Assembly: GCF_000730645.1 (NCBI RefSeq)
Contig: NZ_BBIU01000033.1
Location: forward strand, 1 to 60,027
Reading direction: 5' to 3'
Origin: Pseudomonas parafulva NBRC 16636 = DSM 17004
Lineage (GTDB): Bacteria > Pseudomonadota > Gammaproteobacteria > Pseudomonadales > Pseudomonadaceae
Length of the DNA stretch: 60,027 nt
Shown here: one piece after another, positions 8,473 through 16,995 of the stretch
Numbering within the stretch: the stretch's first letter is position 1
Layout: each line of letters starts with the position of its first letter
Made by a program: the position numbers and the translations under genes
Notes under the pieces: model-generated
What the model saw: the letters and a program-made list of their open reading frames with translations, nothing else
Told to the model about the DNA's origin: nothing
Database searches by the model: none

Positions 8473-8940
8473 ATGCCGGCACTGATCACCTACCGCACCC
8501 AAGTCCGTGAGGAATGGGTCGATTACAACGGGCACCTGCGCGATGCGTTCTACCTGCTGATTTTCAGTTACGGCACCGATGCGTTGATGGAACGCATCGG
8601 GCTGGATGCCGACCACCGAGAACAGAGCGGTAATTCGCTGTTCACCCTTGAGGCCCATATCAATTATCTGCATGAGGTGAAGCTGGGCACAGAGGTGTGG
8701 GTGCAAACGCAGATCATCGCTTTTGATCGCAAGCGCCTGCACGTGTATCACAGCCTGCACCGATCAGGGTTCGATGAAGTGCTGGCGGCCAGTGAACAGC
8801 TACTGCTGCATGTGGACTTGGCAGGCCCACGATCTGCACCTTTCAGTGAGCAGAGTATCGGGCTACTGCAGGGGCTCGCTCAAGGGCAGCAGGATCTGCC
8901 AGCCGCAGTTTACGTACAGCGGGTGATTGGCATTACATGA
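8473..8940 (+). CDS. cdhB: Betainyl-CoA thioesterase CdhB
   Basis: Hotdog-fold thioesterase expected to hydrolyse betainyl-CoA to glycine betaine and CoA, the last carnitine-specific step. It has 155 residues; the motif WVDYNGHLRDAFYL (about 15-28) is the 4-hydroxybenzoyl-CoA-thioesterase-type active-site signature. The start at 8473 was chosen because a GAGGAG site lies just upstream and directly after the cdhA stop; the open frame continues back into cdhA in another frame, which is not meaningful. Confidence 0.92.
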   Translation: MPALITYRTQVREEWVDYNGHLRDAFYLLIFSYGTDALMERIGLDADHREQSGNSLFTLEAHINYLHEVKLGTEVWVQTQIIAFDRKRLHVYHSLHRSGFDEVLAASEQLLLHVDLAGPRSAPFSEQSIGLLQGLAQGQQDLPAAVYVQRVIGIT

Positions 8941-8952
8941 CCAAAAAAATAA

Positions 8953-8978
8953 CCCCGGAAAGCCGTGAGCATCCGGGG
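8953..8978 (-). terminator. Hairpin with T-run on the minus strand
   Basis: CCCCGGA (8953-8959) pairs with TCCGGGG (8972-8978). The A-run to its left (8942-8950) becomes a T-run after the hairpin on the minus strand. It would stop transcripts entering the carnitine operon from the gbdR side. No T-run follows on the plus strand, although the hairpin might still protect the cdhB mRNA 3' end. Confidence 0.5.
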
Positions 8979-9205
8979 CCAAGAGCGAGCAACATCCACT
9001 GTGCACGTGTGAGGGTGACCAAACCCTCCGCTTCGGTAGATGGCTTGAGTGTGCGCACTTCATGGCGGGGGGATTTAGCCGGAAACGACCTGTTCTTAGC
9101 CAAAGCGGCCACCCCTGCATTCCGAGGTTGCGGGCGTGTCGTACCCGTCACAGAATCGGTCGTAAATCACGCAGCACTCTCTTCGCGATAAAAGGGATAA
9201 CAGCC

Positions 9206-9463
9206 ATGATGCATGCCGATTTGATTGACCAGGACGACCTCGCAGGCCACCTGCGCGCACGCGGGTTCGACATACCAGCCGGGGCTACCGCGGAGCAGGC
9301 TTGCGAAGCTGTGGTGCGCGGGCTCACTGAGCCCAATGCACGGGCGTTGAAAGGGATGGTGGAGCAGATGTACACCGGGAGCGCGACCATTCTGCCGGCG
9401 GTGCGCCAGGCAATCGACAAGCAGCTGCTGCCGGCCTTGGCACAGTTCAGCAAGCGCGCCTGA
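9206..9463 (+). CDS. Small conserved protein between carnitine operon and gbdR
   Basis: An 85-residue acidic, helical protein with no signal peptide or membrane segment. It reads MMHADLIDQDDLAGHLRARGFDIPAG, then a helical stretch with NARALKGMVEQMY. The start at 9206 was chosen because the sequence before it in the same frame shows no coding character and two adjacent ATGs follow an AAAGGG-like site. A homologue in this position is typical of the P. putida group. Function unknown; it ends just before a REPIN and converges on gbdR. Confidence 0.75.
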   Translation: MMHADLIDQDDLAGHLRARGFDIPAGATAEQACEAVVRGLTEPNARALKGMVEQMYTGSATILPAVRQAIDKQLLPALAQFSKRA

Positions 9464-9481
9464 GGGACCTTTTCTCCGTAC

Positions 9482-9565
9482 TGGCCCATTCGCGGGTAAA
9501 CCCGCTCCTACAGGTACTGAAGACCACAGGCACCTGTAGGAGCGGGTTTACCCGCGAACAAGCCA
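9482..9565. repeat. REPIN between two convergent genes
   Basis: Two near-perfect inverted REP units (CGCGGGTAAACCCGCTCCTA and TAGGAGCGGGTTTACCCGCG) about 16 bp apart form a long hairpin that ends 9 bp before the gbdR stop codon. Between two convergent genes it probably also serves as a transcription barrier. Confidence 0.88.
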
Positions 9566-9573
9566 GTGCCGTG

Positions 9574-10680
9574 TCAAAGCCTTACGCTGGCAAACGTCGA
9601 CTCGTTGCGCGCCTGGCTCAAGGCAGCCATCGGCCCGCTGTGGGGCGACAGGGTAATCGCCTGCGGGATCGGCATCATCGCCACCTGCTGGGTGGTGTTG
9701 GAGCCCACACGCTCGTCACGCGGCGGAATGCCGAAGTACTCGCGGTAGCACTTGGAGAAGTGCGGCGTGGAAACGAAGCCACACACCGACGCCACCTCGA
9801 TGATCGACATGGGCGTCTGCTTGAGCAGCTGCCGGGCGCGGATCAGGCGCAGCTTCAGGTAGTAGCGTGATGGCGAGCAATGCAGGTACTTCTGGAACAG
9901 CCGCTCCAGCTGTCGCCGCGACACCGCCACGTAAACCGCCAGCTCGTCCAGGTCGATCGGCTCTTCGAGGTTGGCCTCCATCAGGGCGACAATTTCCTGC
10001 AGCTTCGGCTGGTTGGTACCCAGCATGTGCTTGAGCGGCACGCGTTGGTGGTCCTGCTCGTTACGAATGCGCTCGTACACGAACATCTCGGAAATCGCAG
10101 CCGACAGCTCACGGCCATGATCGCGGCTGATCAGGTGCAGCATCATGTCCAGCGGCGCGGTACCGCCAGAGCTGGTGAAGCGGTTACGGTCGAGGGTGAA
10201 CAGGCGGGTGCTCATGTTCACCCGTGGGTAGGCTTCCTGCATGGCGGCCAGGCATTCCCAGTGCACGCTGCAATCGAAACCATCGAGCAGGCCGGCACAG
10301 GCCAGCGCCCAGCTACCGGTGCACACCGCACCCAGGCGGCGCGACTGACGGGCCTGGGCTTGCAGCCAGGTGACATGCTCACGGGTAACGGTGCGCTGGA
10401 TGCCTACACCGCCGCAGACGATCACGGTGTCGATGGGGGGCGCGCTGTGCATGGCCGCGTCCGGGGTAATCTGCAAGCCATCGCTGGCCCAGACCTGGCC
10501 ACCGTCCACGGTGAGCGTGTGCCAGCGGTACAGCTCACGGCCAGACAGCTGGTTGGCCATGCGCAGCGGCTCCACGGCCGAGGCCAGTGAAATCAGGGTG
10601 AAGTTGTCCAATAGAAGAAACCCGATGGACTGGGGTGCTGTGCGGTTCTGGGTTGGGTTCCCGGAGGTGTACGACGTCAT
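9574..10680 (-). CDS. gbdR: Glycine betaine/dimethylglycine-responsive activator GbdR
   Basis: Master activator of glycine betaine, dimethylglycine and sarcosine catabolism in pseudomonads. The 368-residue protein has a DJ-1/PfpI-like sensor domain (IGFLLLDNFTLISLASAVEPLRMAN near 19-43; AVCTGSWALACAGLLDG near 137-153) and an AraC domain (SRRQLERLFQKYLHCSPSRYYLKLR, then ASVCGFVSTPHFSKCYREYFG). An unstructured tail of about 40 residues follows the DNA-binding domain. The full length and position beside sdaB and cbcXWV fit GbdR. By family knowledge its targets include dgcA, sdaB, cbcXWV and, with CdhR, carnitine uptake genes. Confidence 0.94.
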   Translation of the reverse strand: MTSYTSGNPTQNRTAPQSIGFLLLDNFTLISLASAVEPLRMANQLSGRELYRWHTLTVDGGQVWASDGLQITPDAAMHSAPPIDTVIVCGGVGIQRTVTREHVTWLQAQARQSRRLGAVCTGSWALACAGLLDGFDCSVHWECLAAMQEAYPRVNMSTRLFTLDRNRFTSSGGTAPLDMMLHLISRDHGRELSAAISEMFVYERIRNEQDHQRVPLKHMLGTNQPKLQEIVALMEANLEEPIDLDELAVYVAVSRRQLERLFQKYLHCSPSRYYLKLRLIRARQLLKQTPMSIIEVASVCGFVSTPHFSKCYREYFGIPPRDERVGSNTTQQVAMMPIPQAITLSPHSGPMAALSQARNESTFASVRL

Positions 10681-10929
10681 CGCGGTTTCTCCTCACACAA
10701 ATGCAGGGTGTGCCTCAGGCGGGCACTGATTTCTTGTTATTGCCCCGCTTGATGGTGTGCAGGGCCTGTTGACCAATATCTACGCAAACGCCGTGCCTGA
10801 AATTGAACGGCTATTCGAAAAAACCTGAAAACGACCTATTGAGTCGGCAAAATCAGGCGTTTCCTACAAGTTGGCGACTGCGCCAAAAGCGGCGAGCTAG
10901 GCGCCATGCGTGTAACCCCTGAGCACTTT

Positions 10930-10980
10930 GGTGACACGGAATGTGCAGGCTGCCCAGAAACGACACTTTTAAGTGTCACC
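10930..10980. promoter_or_regulatory. Palindromic candidate operator upstream of gbdR
   Basis: The 450-bp gbdR-sdaB gap (10681-11130) has no gene. It contains GGTGACAC (10930-10937) and its exact inverse GTGTCACC (10973-10980). The latter is fused to a second dyad, GACACTTTTAAGTGTC (10962-10977), so three or four TGACAC-type half-sites cluster in 51 bp about 250 bp upstream of gbdR. The regulator is unknown. Confidence 0.45.
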
Positions 10981-11082
10981 GACAATGCCAACATCGATTG
11001 CGACATCTGACGATCGGTAGGGGTAGCGCCGCGCCGAAATGGGGCAGGAAGGGTGCTTTTGCACCTTGTTAAAACGCTTTGG

Positions 11083-11110
11083 GGCCATTGCGGACTTGCC
11101 CGCAATGGCC
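11083..11110 (-). terminator. Probable sdaB terminator hairpin
   Basis: GGCCATTGCGG and CCGCAATGGCC (11-bp perfect stem, loop ACTTGC) lie 20 bp past the sdaB stop. A second smaller hairpin (AAGG-GTGC-TTTT-GCAC-CTT) follows at 11049-11067. The T-run is weak, so termination efficiency is uncertain. Confidence 0.6.
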
Positions 11111-11130
11111 CGTAACGCCTGGCTGGATAC

Positions 11131-12507
11131 TCAGCACTCGATTGCGCTGACCGCCAGGCCACCGCGCGAGGTTTCCTTGTACTTGTCGTGCATGTCGGCA
11201 CCGGTATCGCGCATGGTGCGTATAACCTGGTCCAGCGAAATGAAGTGCTCACCGTCGCCGCGCAGGGCCATTTGCACCGCATTGATGGCCTTGACCGCAG
11301 CAATGGCATTGCGCTCGATACATGGCACCTGCACCAGCCCGCCCACCGGGTCACATGTGAGGCCCAGGTTGTGCTCCAGGGCGATTTCTGCAGCGTTCTC
11401 CACTTGCGGTGGGGTGGCGCCCAGCACTTCGGCAAGGCCCGCCGCCGCCATGGCGCAGGCCGAGCCCACTTCGCCCTGGCAGCCCACTTCGGCGCCGGAG
11501 ATGGACGCGTTTTTCTTGCACAGGATGCCCACCGCTGCCGCTGCCAGGAAGAAGTCGACAACGTTGGACTCGTTCACTTCATCGCTGAAGCGCATGTAGT
11601 AGTGCAACACCGCCGGGATGATACCGGCGGCACCGTTGGTGGGTGCCGTAACCATTCGCCCGCCAGCGGCGTTCTCTTCGTTGACCGCCAGGGCGAACAG
11701 GTTCACCCACTCCATGGCGCTCATGGTGGAGCCAATCACATTGGGCTTGCCGATTTCCTGCAGGCTGCGGTGCAGCTTGGCGGCACGGCGGCGGACGTTC
11801 AGGCCACCGGGCAACGTGCCTTCGTACTTCAGGCCATTGTTCACGCATTCCTGCATGGCAGCCCACAGCTTGTGCAGGCCCGCGTGGATCTCTGCCTCGC
11901 TGCGCCACACCTTCTCGTTGGCCATCATCAATTGCGACACGCTGAGGTCGTTTTGCTTGCACAGGCTGAGCAGTTCGGCAGCACTGTTGAAATCGTACGG
12001 CAGCACCGTCTGGTCGGCGTCCAGCACACCGCTGGCAGCCTGGGCCGCATCCACCACAAAGCCGCCGCCCACCGAGTAGTAGGTGTCGCGGTGCAGCTCG
12101 CCCTGCTCACCTTCGGCGACCAGGGTCATGGCGTTGGGATGGTAGGGCAGGTTCTCGTCCAGCAGCAGCATGTCCCGGGCCCAGACGAATTCGATGGGGC
12201 GGCCATTGTCAAGCTGCAGGGTATTGGTTTCACGCAGGTCGGCGATGCGCGGGGCAATCTGGGTAGGGTCGATTGCATCGGGCCATTCGCCCATCAGCCC
12301 CATGATGGTGGCGCTGTCGGTGCCGTGCCCCACACCGGTGGCCGACAGTGAGCCATACAGGCGCACCTCGATCCGTTTCACGTGGTCCAGCTCGCCACGC
12401 TCGCGCAGCCCCTGGACGAACAGGGCGCCGGCACGCATGGGGCCGACGGTGTGCGAGCTGGAAGGCCCGACACCGATCTTGAACAGGTCGAACACGCTGA
12501 TGGCCAT
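11131..12507 (-). CDS. sdaB: L-serine dehydratase (iron-sulfur type)
   Basis: Deaminates L-serine to pyruvate, the exit of betaine-derived glycine after conversion to serine. It has 458 residues, the single-chain SdaA/SdaB form with a beta domain (SVFDLFKIGVGPSSSHTVGPMRAG at the N terminus) and an alpha domain carrying the 4Fe-4S cysteines (AEVGCQGEVGSACAMAAAG and the region NLGLTCDPVGGLVQVPCIERN). The start MAISVFDLF at 12507 is the family start; the frame continues to 12606 with no similarity. It lies beside gbdR and divergent from cbcX, consistent with GbdR control. Confidence 0.93.
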   Translation of the reverse strand: MAISVFDLFKIGVGPSSSHTVGPMRAGALFVQGLRERGELDHVKRIEVRLYGSLSATGVGHGTDSATIMGLMGEWPDAIDPTQIAPRIADLRETNTLQLDNGRPIEFVWARDMLLLDENLPYHPNAMTLVAEGEQGELHRDTYYSVGGGFVVDAAQAASGVLDADQTVLPYDFNSAAELLSLCKQNDLSVSQLMMANEKVWRSEAEIHAGLHKLWAAMQECVNNGLKYEGTLPGGLNVRRRAAKLHRSLQEIGKPNVIGSTMSAMEWVNLFALAVNEENAAGGRMVTAPTNGAAGIIPAVLHYYMRFSDEVNESNVVDFFLAAAAVGILCKKNASISGAEVGCQGEVGSACAMAAAGLAEVLGATPPQVENAAEIALEHNLGLTCDPVGGLVQVPCIERNAIAAVKAINAVQMALRGDGEHFISLDQVIRTMRDTGADMHDKYKETSRGGLAVSAIEC

Positions 12508-12770
12508 TGTTGAATCACCTCTTGCTGGGCTTGTCTCTGCGCGCCATGCGCAGGGTGGGGCAACTGCTAGGCTCAAACAGCGGCCCACCTTGAATGCACG
12601 CATCATCGGGCTTTTACCGCCCCCCTCGCCGTCTGCAACCGACGTAGTTTTGTCCGCCAGCGCCGCGCTGTTCTGGCCTGGTAACAGCGCCCGCTACGCC
12701 GTTTTCCAGCGGCCTGGTGACGCAAAAATACGGCTGGAGGGGGAGAAGAACCTATAAGCGACATCGCCAA

Positions 12771-12806
12771 TACTGGATACGACCCGTTGCGTACTGGATA
12801 CGACCC
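12771..12806. promoter_or_regulatory. Candidate GbdR operator (21-bp-spaced 15-mer repeat)
   Basis: TACTGGATACGACCC is present twice, at 12771-12785 and 12792-12806, exactly 21 bp apart, in the sdaB-cbcX divergent gap (12508-12958, otherwise without genes). It lies about 150-190 bp upstream of cbcX and 265-300 bp upstream of sdaB. Perfect 15-bp direct repeats two helical turns apart fit an AraC-family activator such as GbdR. Which gene or genes it serves is inference. Confidence 0.6.
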
Positions 12807-12958
12807 CACCAGTAGGCGATTGCCCGGCGCTGGAGGATTATCGAAAGCGACTCGTAAAGCACGGCCACGCAACCTGCCCTCTGCAGGCCTGATCGACCGG
12901 TCCCTCAGAAGCCCGGCGAAACACGCGAACCCGAAGACAAAATCACAGGAGTCCATCC

Positions 12959-13906
12959 ATGAAAGGTTCACCCTCGCTGTTGCTGGTGGCGTTGCTGTCC
13001 GCACCACTGCTGGCCCAGGCTGCAGAGCCCGAACAGTGTCAGACGGTCAGGTTTTCGGATGTCGGCTGGACCGACATCACGGTAACCACGGCTACCACCA
13101 GCGCTGTGCTCGAAGCCCTGGGTTACAAGACCCACACCACGATGATTTCGGTGCCGGTGACATACAAGTCGCTGGCAGCCGGCAAAGACCTGGACGTGTT
13201 TCTCGGCAACTGGATGCCGACCATGGAAAACGACATCAAGCAGTACCGCGATGCCGGTACCGTCGAGACCGTGCGCGCCAACCTGGAAAACGCCAAATAC
13301 ACCCTGGCCGTGCCGCAAGCCCTGTATGACAAGGGCCTGAAGGACTTCAGCGACATTCCCAAATTCAAGGATGAGCTCAAGGGCAAGATCTACGGCATCG
13401 AACCGGGCAACGATGGCAACCGCACCATCCAGAGCATGATCGACAAGAATGCCTTCGGCCTGAAGGACGCCGGCTTCACCGTCGTCCAGTCCAGCGAAGC
13501 CGGCATGCTGTCCCAGGTCGACCGTTCGCAGAAGCGCGGCGAGGCCATCGTGTTCCTGGGCTGGGAACCCCACCCCATGAACACCCGCTTCAAGATGCAG
13601 TACCTCACCGGTGGGGACGACTTCTTCGGCCCTGAATTCGGCAAGGCAACGGTGTACACCAACACCCGCAAGGGCTACGTGCAGGAATGCAGCAACGTGG
13701 GCCAGTTGCTGAAGAACCTGGCTTTCGACCTGAAGGACGAGAGCACCATGATGGGCTACGTGCTGGACGACAAGATGAAGCCCGATGCAGCCGCCAAGAA
13801 GTGGATCAAGGACAACCCCGGCAAGCTGGATACCTGGCTGGCGGGCGTGACCACCGTGGATGGCAAGCCTGGCCTGGAGGCGGCCAAGGCAAAACTCACG
13901 CAATAG
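12959..13906 (+). CDS. cbcX: Choline ABC transporter substrate-binding protein CbcX
   Basis: Periplasmic choline-binding protein of the Cbc importer, 315 residues with a signal peptide ending LLAQA-AEP (about residue 21). The OpuAC/ProX-like fold is evident from SDVGWTDITVTTATTSAVLEALGY, FLGNWMP, YGIEPGNDGNRTIQSM and FLGWEPHPMN, parallel to CaiX. The ATG follows an AGGAG site. The three genes cbcX-cbcW-cbcV run in one operon; by family knowledge CbcX feeds choline, CaiX carnitine and BetX betaine into the same CbcWV core. Confidence 0.93.
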   Translation: MKGSPSLLLVALLSAPLLAQAAEPEQCQTVRFSDVGWTDITVTTATTSAVLEALGYKTHTTMISVPVTYKSLAAGKDLDVFLGNWMPTMENDIKQYRDAGTVETVRANLENAKYTLAVPQALYDKGLKDFSDIPKFKDELKGKIYGIEPGNDGNRTIQSMIDKNAFGLKDAGFTVVQSSEAGMLSQVDRSQKRGEAIVFLGWEPHPMNTRFKMQYLTGGDDFFGPEFGKATVYTNTRKGYVQECSNVGQLLKNLAFDLKDESTMMGYVLDDKMKPDAAAKKWIKDNPGKLDTWLAGVTTVDGKPGLEAAKAKLTQ

Positions 13907-13991
13907 AAGAACTACGCAGTAGCGCTACCTCGGGGCAGGACCGTGCCCGCCCCGGGTTGATTTCAATCTACGCAGGTGGAAGCTCGCTATC

Positions 13992-14837
13992 ATGCTTATC
14001 GATCAAAAAATACCGCTGGGCCAGTACATGTCCTCGTTCGTCGAGTGGCTGACCCAGCATGGCGCGAATTATTTCGACGCCATTGCGCAGGGCCTGGAAT
14101 TCATGATCCATGGCGTCACCAGTGCCCTGACCTGGTTCAACCCGCTCGTTCTCATCGCCCTGTTCGCCGCCCTGGCCCACCTGATCCAGCGCAAGTGGTC
14201 GCTGACTGCATTCGTTGCCCTGTCGTTCCTGCTGATCCTCAACCTGGGCTACTGGCAAGAAACCATGGAAACACTGGCCCAGGTGTCGTTCGCCACGGTG
14301 GTGTGCGTGGCCATCGGCGTGCCGCTGGGCATCGTCGCGGCGCACAAGCCGATGTTCTACACCGCCATGCGCCCGGTCCTGGACCTGATGCAGACGGTAC
14401 CCACCTTCGTCTACCTGATCCCTACCCTGACCCTGTTCGGCCTGGGCGTTGTGCCGGGGCTTATCTCCACCGTGGTGTTCGCCATCGCGGCGCCCATCCG
14501 CCTTACCTACCTCGGCATCTGCGACGTCCCGCAGGAGCTGATGGATGCCGGCAAGGCATTTGGCTGCTCGCGCCGCCAACTGCTCACCCGTATCGAACTG
14601 CCGCACGCGATGCCGAGCATCGCCGCTGGCGTCACCCAGTGCATCATGCTGTCGCTGTCGATGGTGGTGATCGCCGCCCTGGTGGGCGCGGACGGGCTGG
14701 GCAAACCTGTGGTCAACGCACTGAACACCGCTGATATCTCCCTGGGCTTCGAAGCGGGCCTGGCGATCGTGCTGCTGGCAATCATGCTCGACCGTATCTG
14801 CAAGCAACCGGAACTGCCGGCAAGGGGTGAAGCATGA
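13992..14837 (+). CDS. cbcW: Choline/betaine/carnitine ABC transporter permease CbcW
   Basis: Inner-membrane permease of 281 residues, OpuAB/ProW type. At least six hydrophobic helices are visible (about 42-60, 68-85, 90-115, 133-165, 205-230, 250-268). The binding-protein-dependent transport EAA-like loop is PQELMDAGKAFGCSRRQLLTRIELPHAMPSIAAG (about 178-211). It overlaps cbcV by 4 bp (ATGA), indicating translational coupling. Confidence 0.93.
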   Translation: MLIDQKIPLGQYMSSFVEWLTQHGANYFDAIAQGLEFMIHGVTSALTWFNPLVLIALFAALAHLIQRKWSLTAFVALSFLLILNLGYWQETMETLAQVSFATVVCVAIGVPLGIVAAHKPMFYTAMRPVLDLMQTVPTFVYLIPTLTLFGLGVVPGLISTVVFAIAAPIRLTYLGICDVPQELMDAGKAFGCSRRQLLTRIELPHAMPSIAAGVTQCIMLSLSMVVIAALVGADGLGKPVVNALNTADISLGFEAGLAIVLLAIMLDRICKQPELPARGEA

Positions 14838-16012
14838 GTATCATTCGGTTCGAAGACGTCGACGTCATCTTCTCCAACAAGCCGCGCGAAGCGCTGTCGC
14901 TGCTGGACCAGGGCAAAACCCGCGAAGAGATCCTCAAGCAGACCGGCCTGGTGGTGGGCGTGGAAAAGGCCAACCTGGATATCCAGAAAGGCGAGATCTG
15001 CGTACTGATGGGCTTGTCCGGCTCGGGTAAATCCAGCCTGCTGCGCTGCATCAACGGCCTGAACACGGTAAGCCGCGGCAAGCTGTTCGTGGAGCACGAA
15101 GGCAAGCACATCGACATTGCCCACTGCACACCGGCCGAGCTGAAGATGATGCGCACCAAGCGCATTGCCATGGTGTTCCAGAAGTTCGCCCTGATGCCCT
15201 GGCTGACGGTGCGCGAAAACATCAGCTTCGGCCTGGAAATGCAGGGCCGCCCGGAGAAAGAACGGCGCAAGCTGGTAGACGAGAAACTGGAGCTGGTGGG
15301 CCTGGCTCAGTGGCGCAACAAGAAGCCGGACGAGCTTTCCGGTGGCATGCAGCAGCGCGTGGGCCTGGCCCGGGCGCTGGCGATGGACGCCGACATCCTG
15401 CTGATGGACGAACCGTTCTCGGCACTCGACCCGCTGATCCGCCAGGGCCTGCAGGATGAGCTGCTGACCCTGCAGAGCAAACTGAACAAAACCATCGTGT
15501 TCGTCAGCCACGACCTGGACGAAGCCCTGAAGCTGGGTAGCCGTATTGCGATCATGAAAGATGGCCGCATCATCCAGTACAGCAAGCCGGAAGAGATCGT
15601 GCTGAACCCGGCCGACGAATACGTGCGTACCTTCGTCGCCCACACCAACCCGCTGAACGTACTGTGCGGCCGCAGCCTGATGCGTAGCCTGGACAACTGC
15701 AAACGGGTCAACGGCTCGGTTTGCCTGGACCCGAGCGGCGATTCGTGGCTGGACCTGGGCGAAGGCAATTCCATCACCCGTGCACGCCAGGGGCAGAACG
15801 GGCTGGAAATGCAGAACTGGGCGCCAGGGCAGGCAGTGGAAGGGCTGGGCCGCAGGCCGACCTTGGTGCATGCGGATATCGGCATGCGTGAAGCGCTGCA
15901 GATTCGTTACCACACCGGTAACAAGCTGGTGTTGCAGGAGAACGACAAGGTGGTCGGGATTCTGGGGGATACCGAGTTGTATCACGCTTTGCTCGGCAAG
16001 ACCCACGGTTGA
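14834..16012 (+). CDS. cbcV: Choline/betaine/carnitine ABC transporter ATPase CbcV
   Basis: ATP-hydrolysing subunit of the Cbc importer, 392 residues. Walker A is GLSGSGKSS (about 62-70), the Q-loop follows MVFQKFALMPW, the signature is LSGGMQQR, Walker B is ILLMDEPFSALD and the switch histidine is in FVSHDLDEA. About 115 residues follow the nucleotide-binding domain, as in ProV/OpuAA proteins whose C-terminal region senses ionic conditions. A REPIN follows the stop. Confidence 0.94.
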   Translation: MSIIRFEDVDVIFSNKPREALSLLDQGKTREEILKQTGLVVGVEKANLDIQKGEICVLMGLSGSGKSSLLRCINGLNTVSRGKLFVEHEGKHIDIAHCTPAELKMMRTKRIAMVFQKFALMPWLTVRENISFGLEMQGRPEKERRKLVDEKLELVGLAQWRNKKPDELSGGMQQRVGLARALAMDADILLMDEPFSALDPLIRQGLQDELLTLQSKLNKTIVFVSHDLDEALKLGSRIAIMKDGRIIQYSKPEEIVLNPADEYVRTFVAHTNPLNVLCGRSLMRSLDNCKRVNGSVCLDPSGDSWLDLGEGNSITRARQGQNGLEMQNWAPGQAVEGLGRRPTLVHADIGMREALQIRYHTGNKLVLQENDKVVGILGDTELYHALLGKTHG

Positions 16013-16016
16013 CGTG

Positions 16017-16110
16017 ATTGGGGCCGCCTTGCGGCCCATCGCGAGCTTTGCTCGCTCCTACGGGGAATACGCGTTCCGTGCTCGCGATGGGCTGCAAAGC
16101 AGCCCCAATC
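16017..16110. repeat. REPIN between cbcV and hisF
   Basis: A long imperfect inverted repeat begins ATTGGGGCCGCC and ends GCAGCCCCAAT, with the core CATCGCGAGC/GCTCGCGATG. It belongs to a second REP subtype in this genome (GGGGCTGC..CATCGCGA). It fills the gap between convergent genes and probably stops transcription both ways. Confidence 0.82.
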
Positions 16111-16116
16111 AATGCC

Positions 16117-16887
16117 TCAACGAACGACGATCCCGCGCGAAGCCATGTAGGCCTTGGCCTCAGGCACCGTGTACTCGCCAAAGTGGAAGATACTGGCCGC
16201 CAGCACCGCACTGGCGTGCCCTTCCAGGATGCCATCGGCCAGGTGTTGCAGGTTACCCACACCGCCCGAGGCAATCACCGGGATGCTCAGCGCATCGCTG
16301 ATGGCCCGGGTAACGCCCAGGTCGAAACCGTTTTTCATGCCATCCTGGTCCATGCTGGTCAGCAGGATTTCACCGGCCCCCAGCGCCTCCATCTTCATCG
16401 CCCACTGCACGGCATCCAGCCCGGTCGGCTTGCGCCCGCCATGGGTGAAGATCTCCCAACGGGGTTGTTCACCAGGGCCAGACACCTGCTTGGCATCGAT
16501 TGCCACCACGATGCACTGGGAACCAAAACGGTCCGCCGCCTCGCCAACGAACTCCGGGTTGAACACAGCAGCCGTGTTGATCGAAACCTTGTCGGCACCG
16601 GCATTGAGCAGGTTGCGGATGTCCTGCACGGTACGCACGCCGCCGCCCACGGTCAGCGGGATGAACACCTGGCTGGCCATGCGCTCCACGGTATGCAAGG
16701 TAGTGTCACGCCCATCGACGCTGGCGGTGATGTCGAGGAAGGTGATTTCGTCGGCGCCCTGCTCGTTGTAGCGACGGGCGATTTCCACCGGGTCGCCGGC
16801 ATCACGGATGTTCTCGAACTTGACGCCCTTGACCACGCGGCCGTTGTCCACGTCCAGGCAAGGGATTATGCGTTTGGCTAAAGCCAT
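16117..16887 (-). CDS. hisF: Imidazole glycerol phosphate synthase cyclase subunit HisF
   Basis: Forms IGP and AICAR from PRFAR using ammonia from HisH. The 256-residue TIM barrel starts MALAKRIIPCLDVDNGRVVKG with catalytic Asp in CLDVD, has VGGGVRT and the second Asp in LLTSMDQDG, and ends VPEAKAYMASRGIVVR. It is the last gene of the his cluster hisB-hisH-hisA-hisF, separated from hisA by a repeat element. Confidence 0.97.
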   Translation of the reverse strand: MALAKRIIPCLDVDNGRVVKGVKFENIRDAGDPVEIARRYNEQGADEITFLDITASVDGRDTTLHTVERMASQVFIPLTVGGGVRTVQDIRNLLNAGADKVSINTAAVFNPEFVGEAADRFGSQCIVVAIDAKQVSGPGEQPRWEIFTHGGRKPTGLDAVQWAMKMEALGAGEILLTSMDQDGMKNGFDLGVTRAISDALSIPVIASGGVGNLQHLADGILEGHASAVLAASIFHFGEYTVPEAKAYMASRGIVVR

Positions 16888-16906
16888 GGGTCAGGCTCCT
16901 GACGGC

Positions 16907-16995
16907 AGCTGCAAGCGGCAAGCTTCAAGCTTCAAGTGAAGAGCGGCTGGTATAGCGCTCACTCTCTTGCAGCTTGCCGCTGCCGCTTGCCGCTC
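16907..16995. repeat. Imperfect inverted repeat between hisA and hisF
   Basis: About 90 bp rich in AGCTGCAAGCGGCAAGCTTCAAG motifs on one side and their inverse (CTTGCAGCTTGCCGC) on the other. The element is related to the one between hisH and hisA (17741-17829) and ends directly at the hisA stop codon. It looks like a P. putida/P. fluorescens-type interspersed repeat. It would form an mRNA hairpin within the his transcript. Confidence 0.75.
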
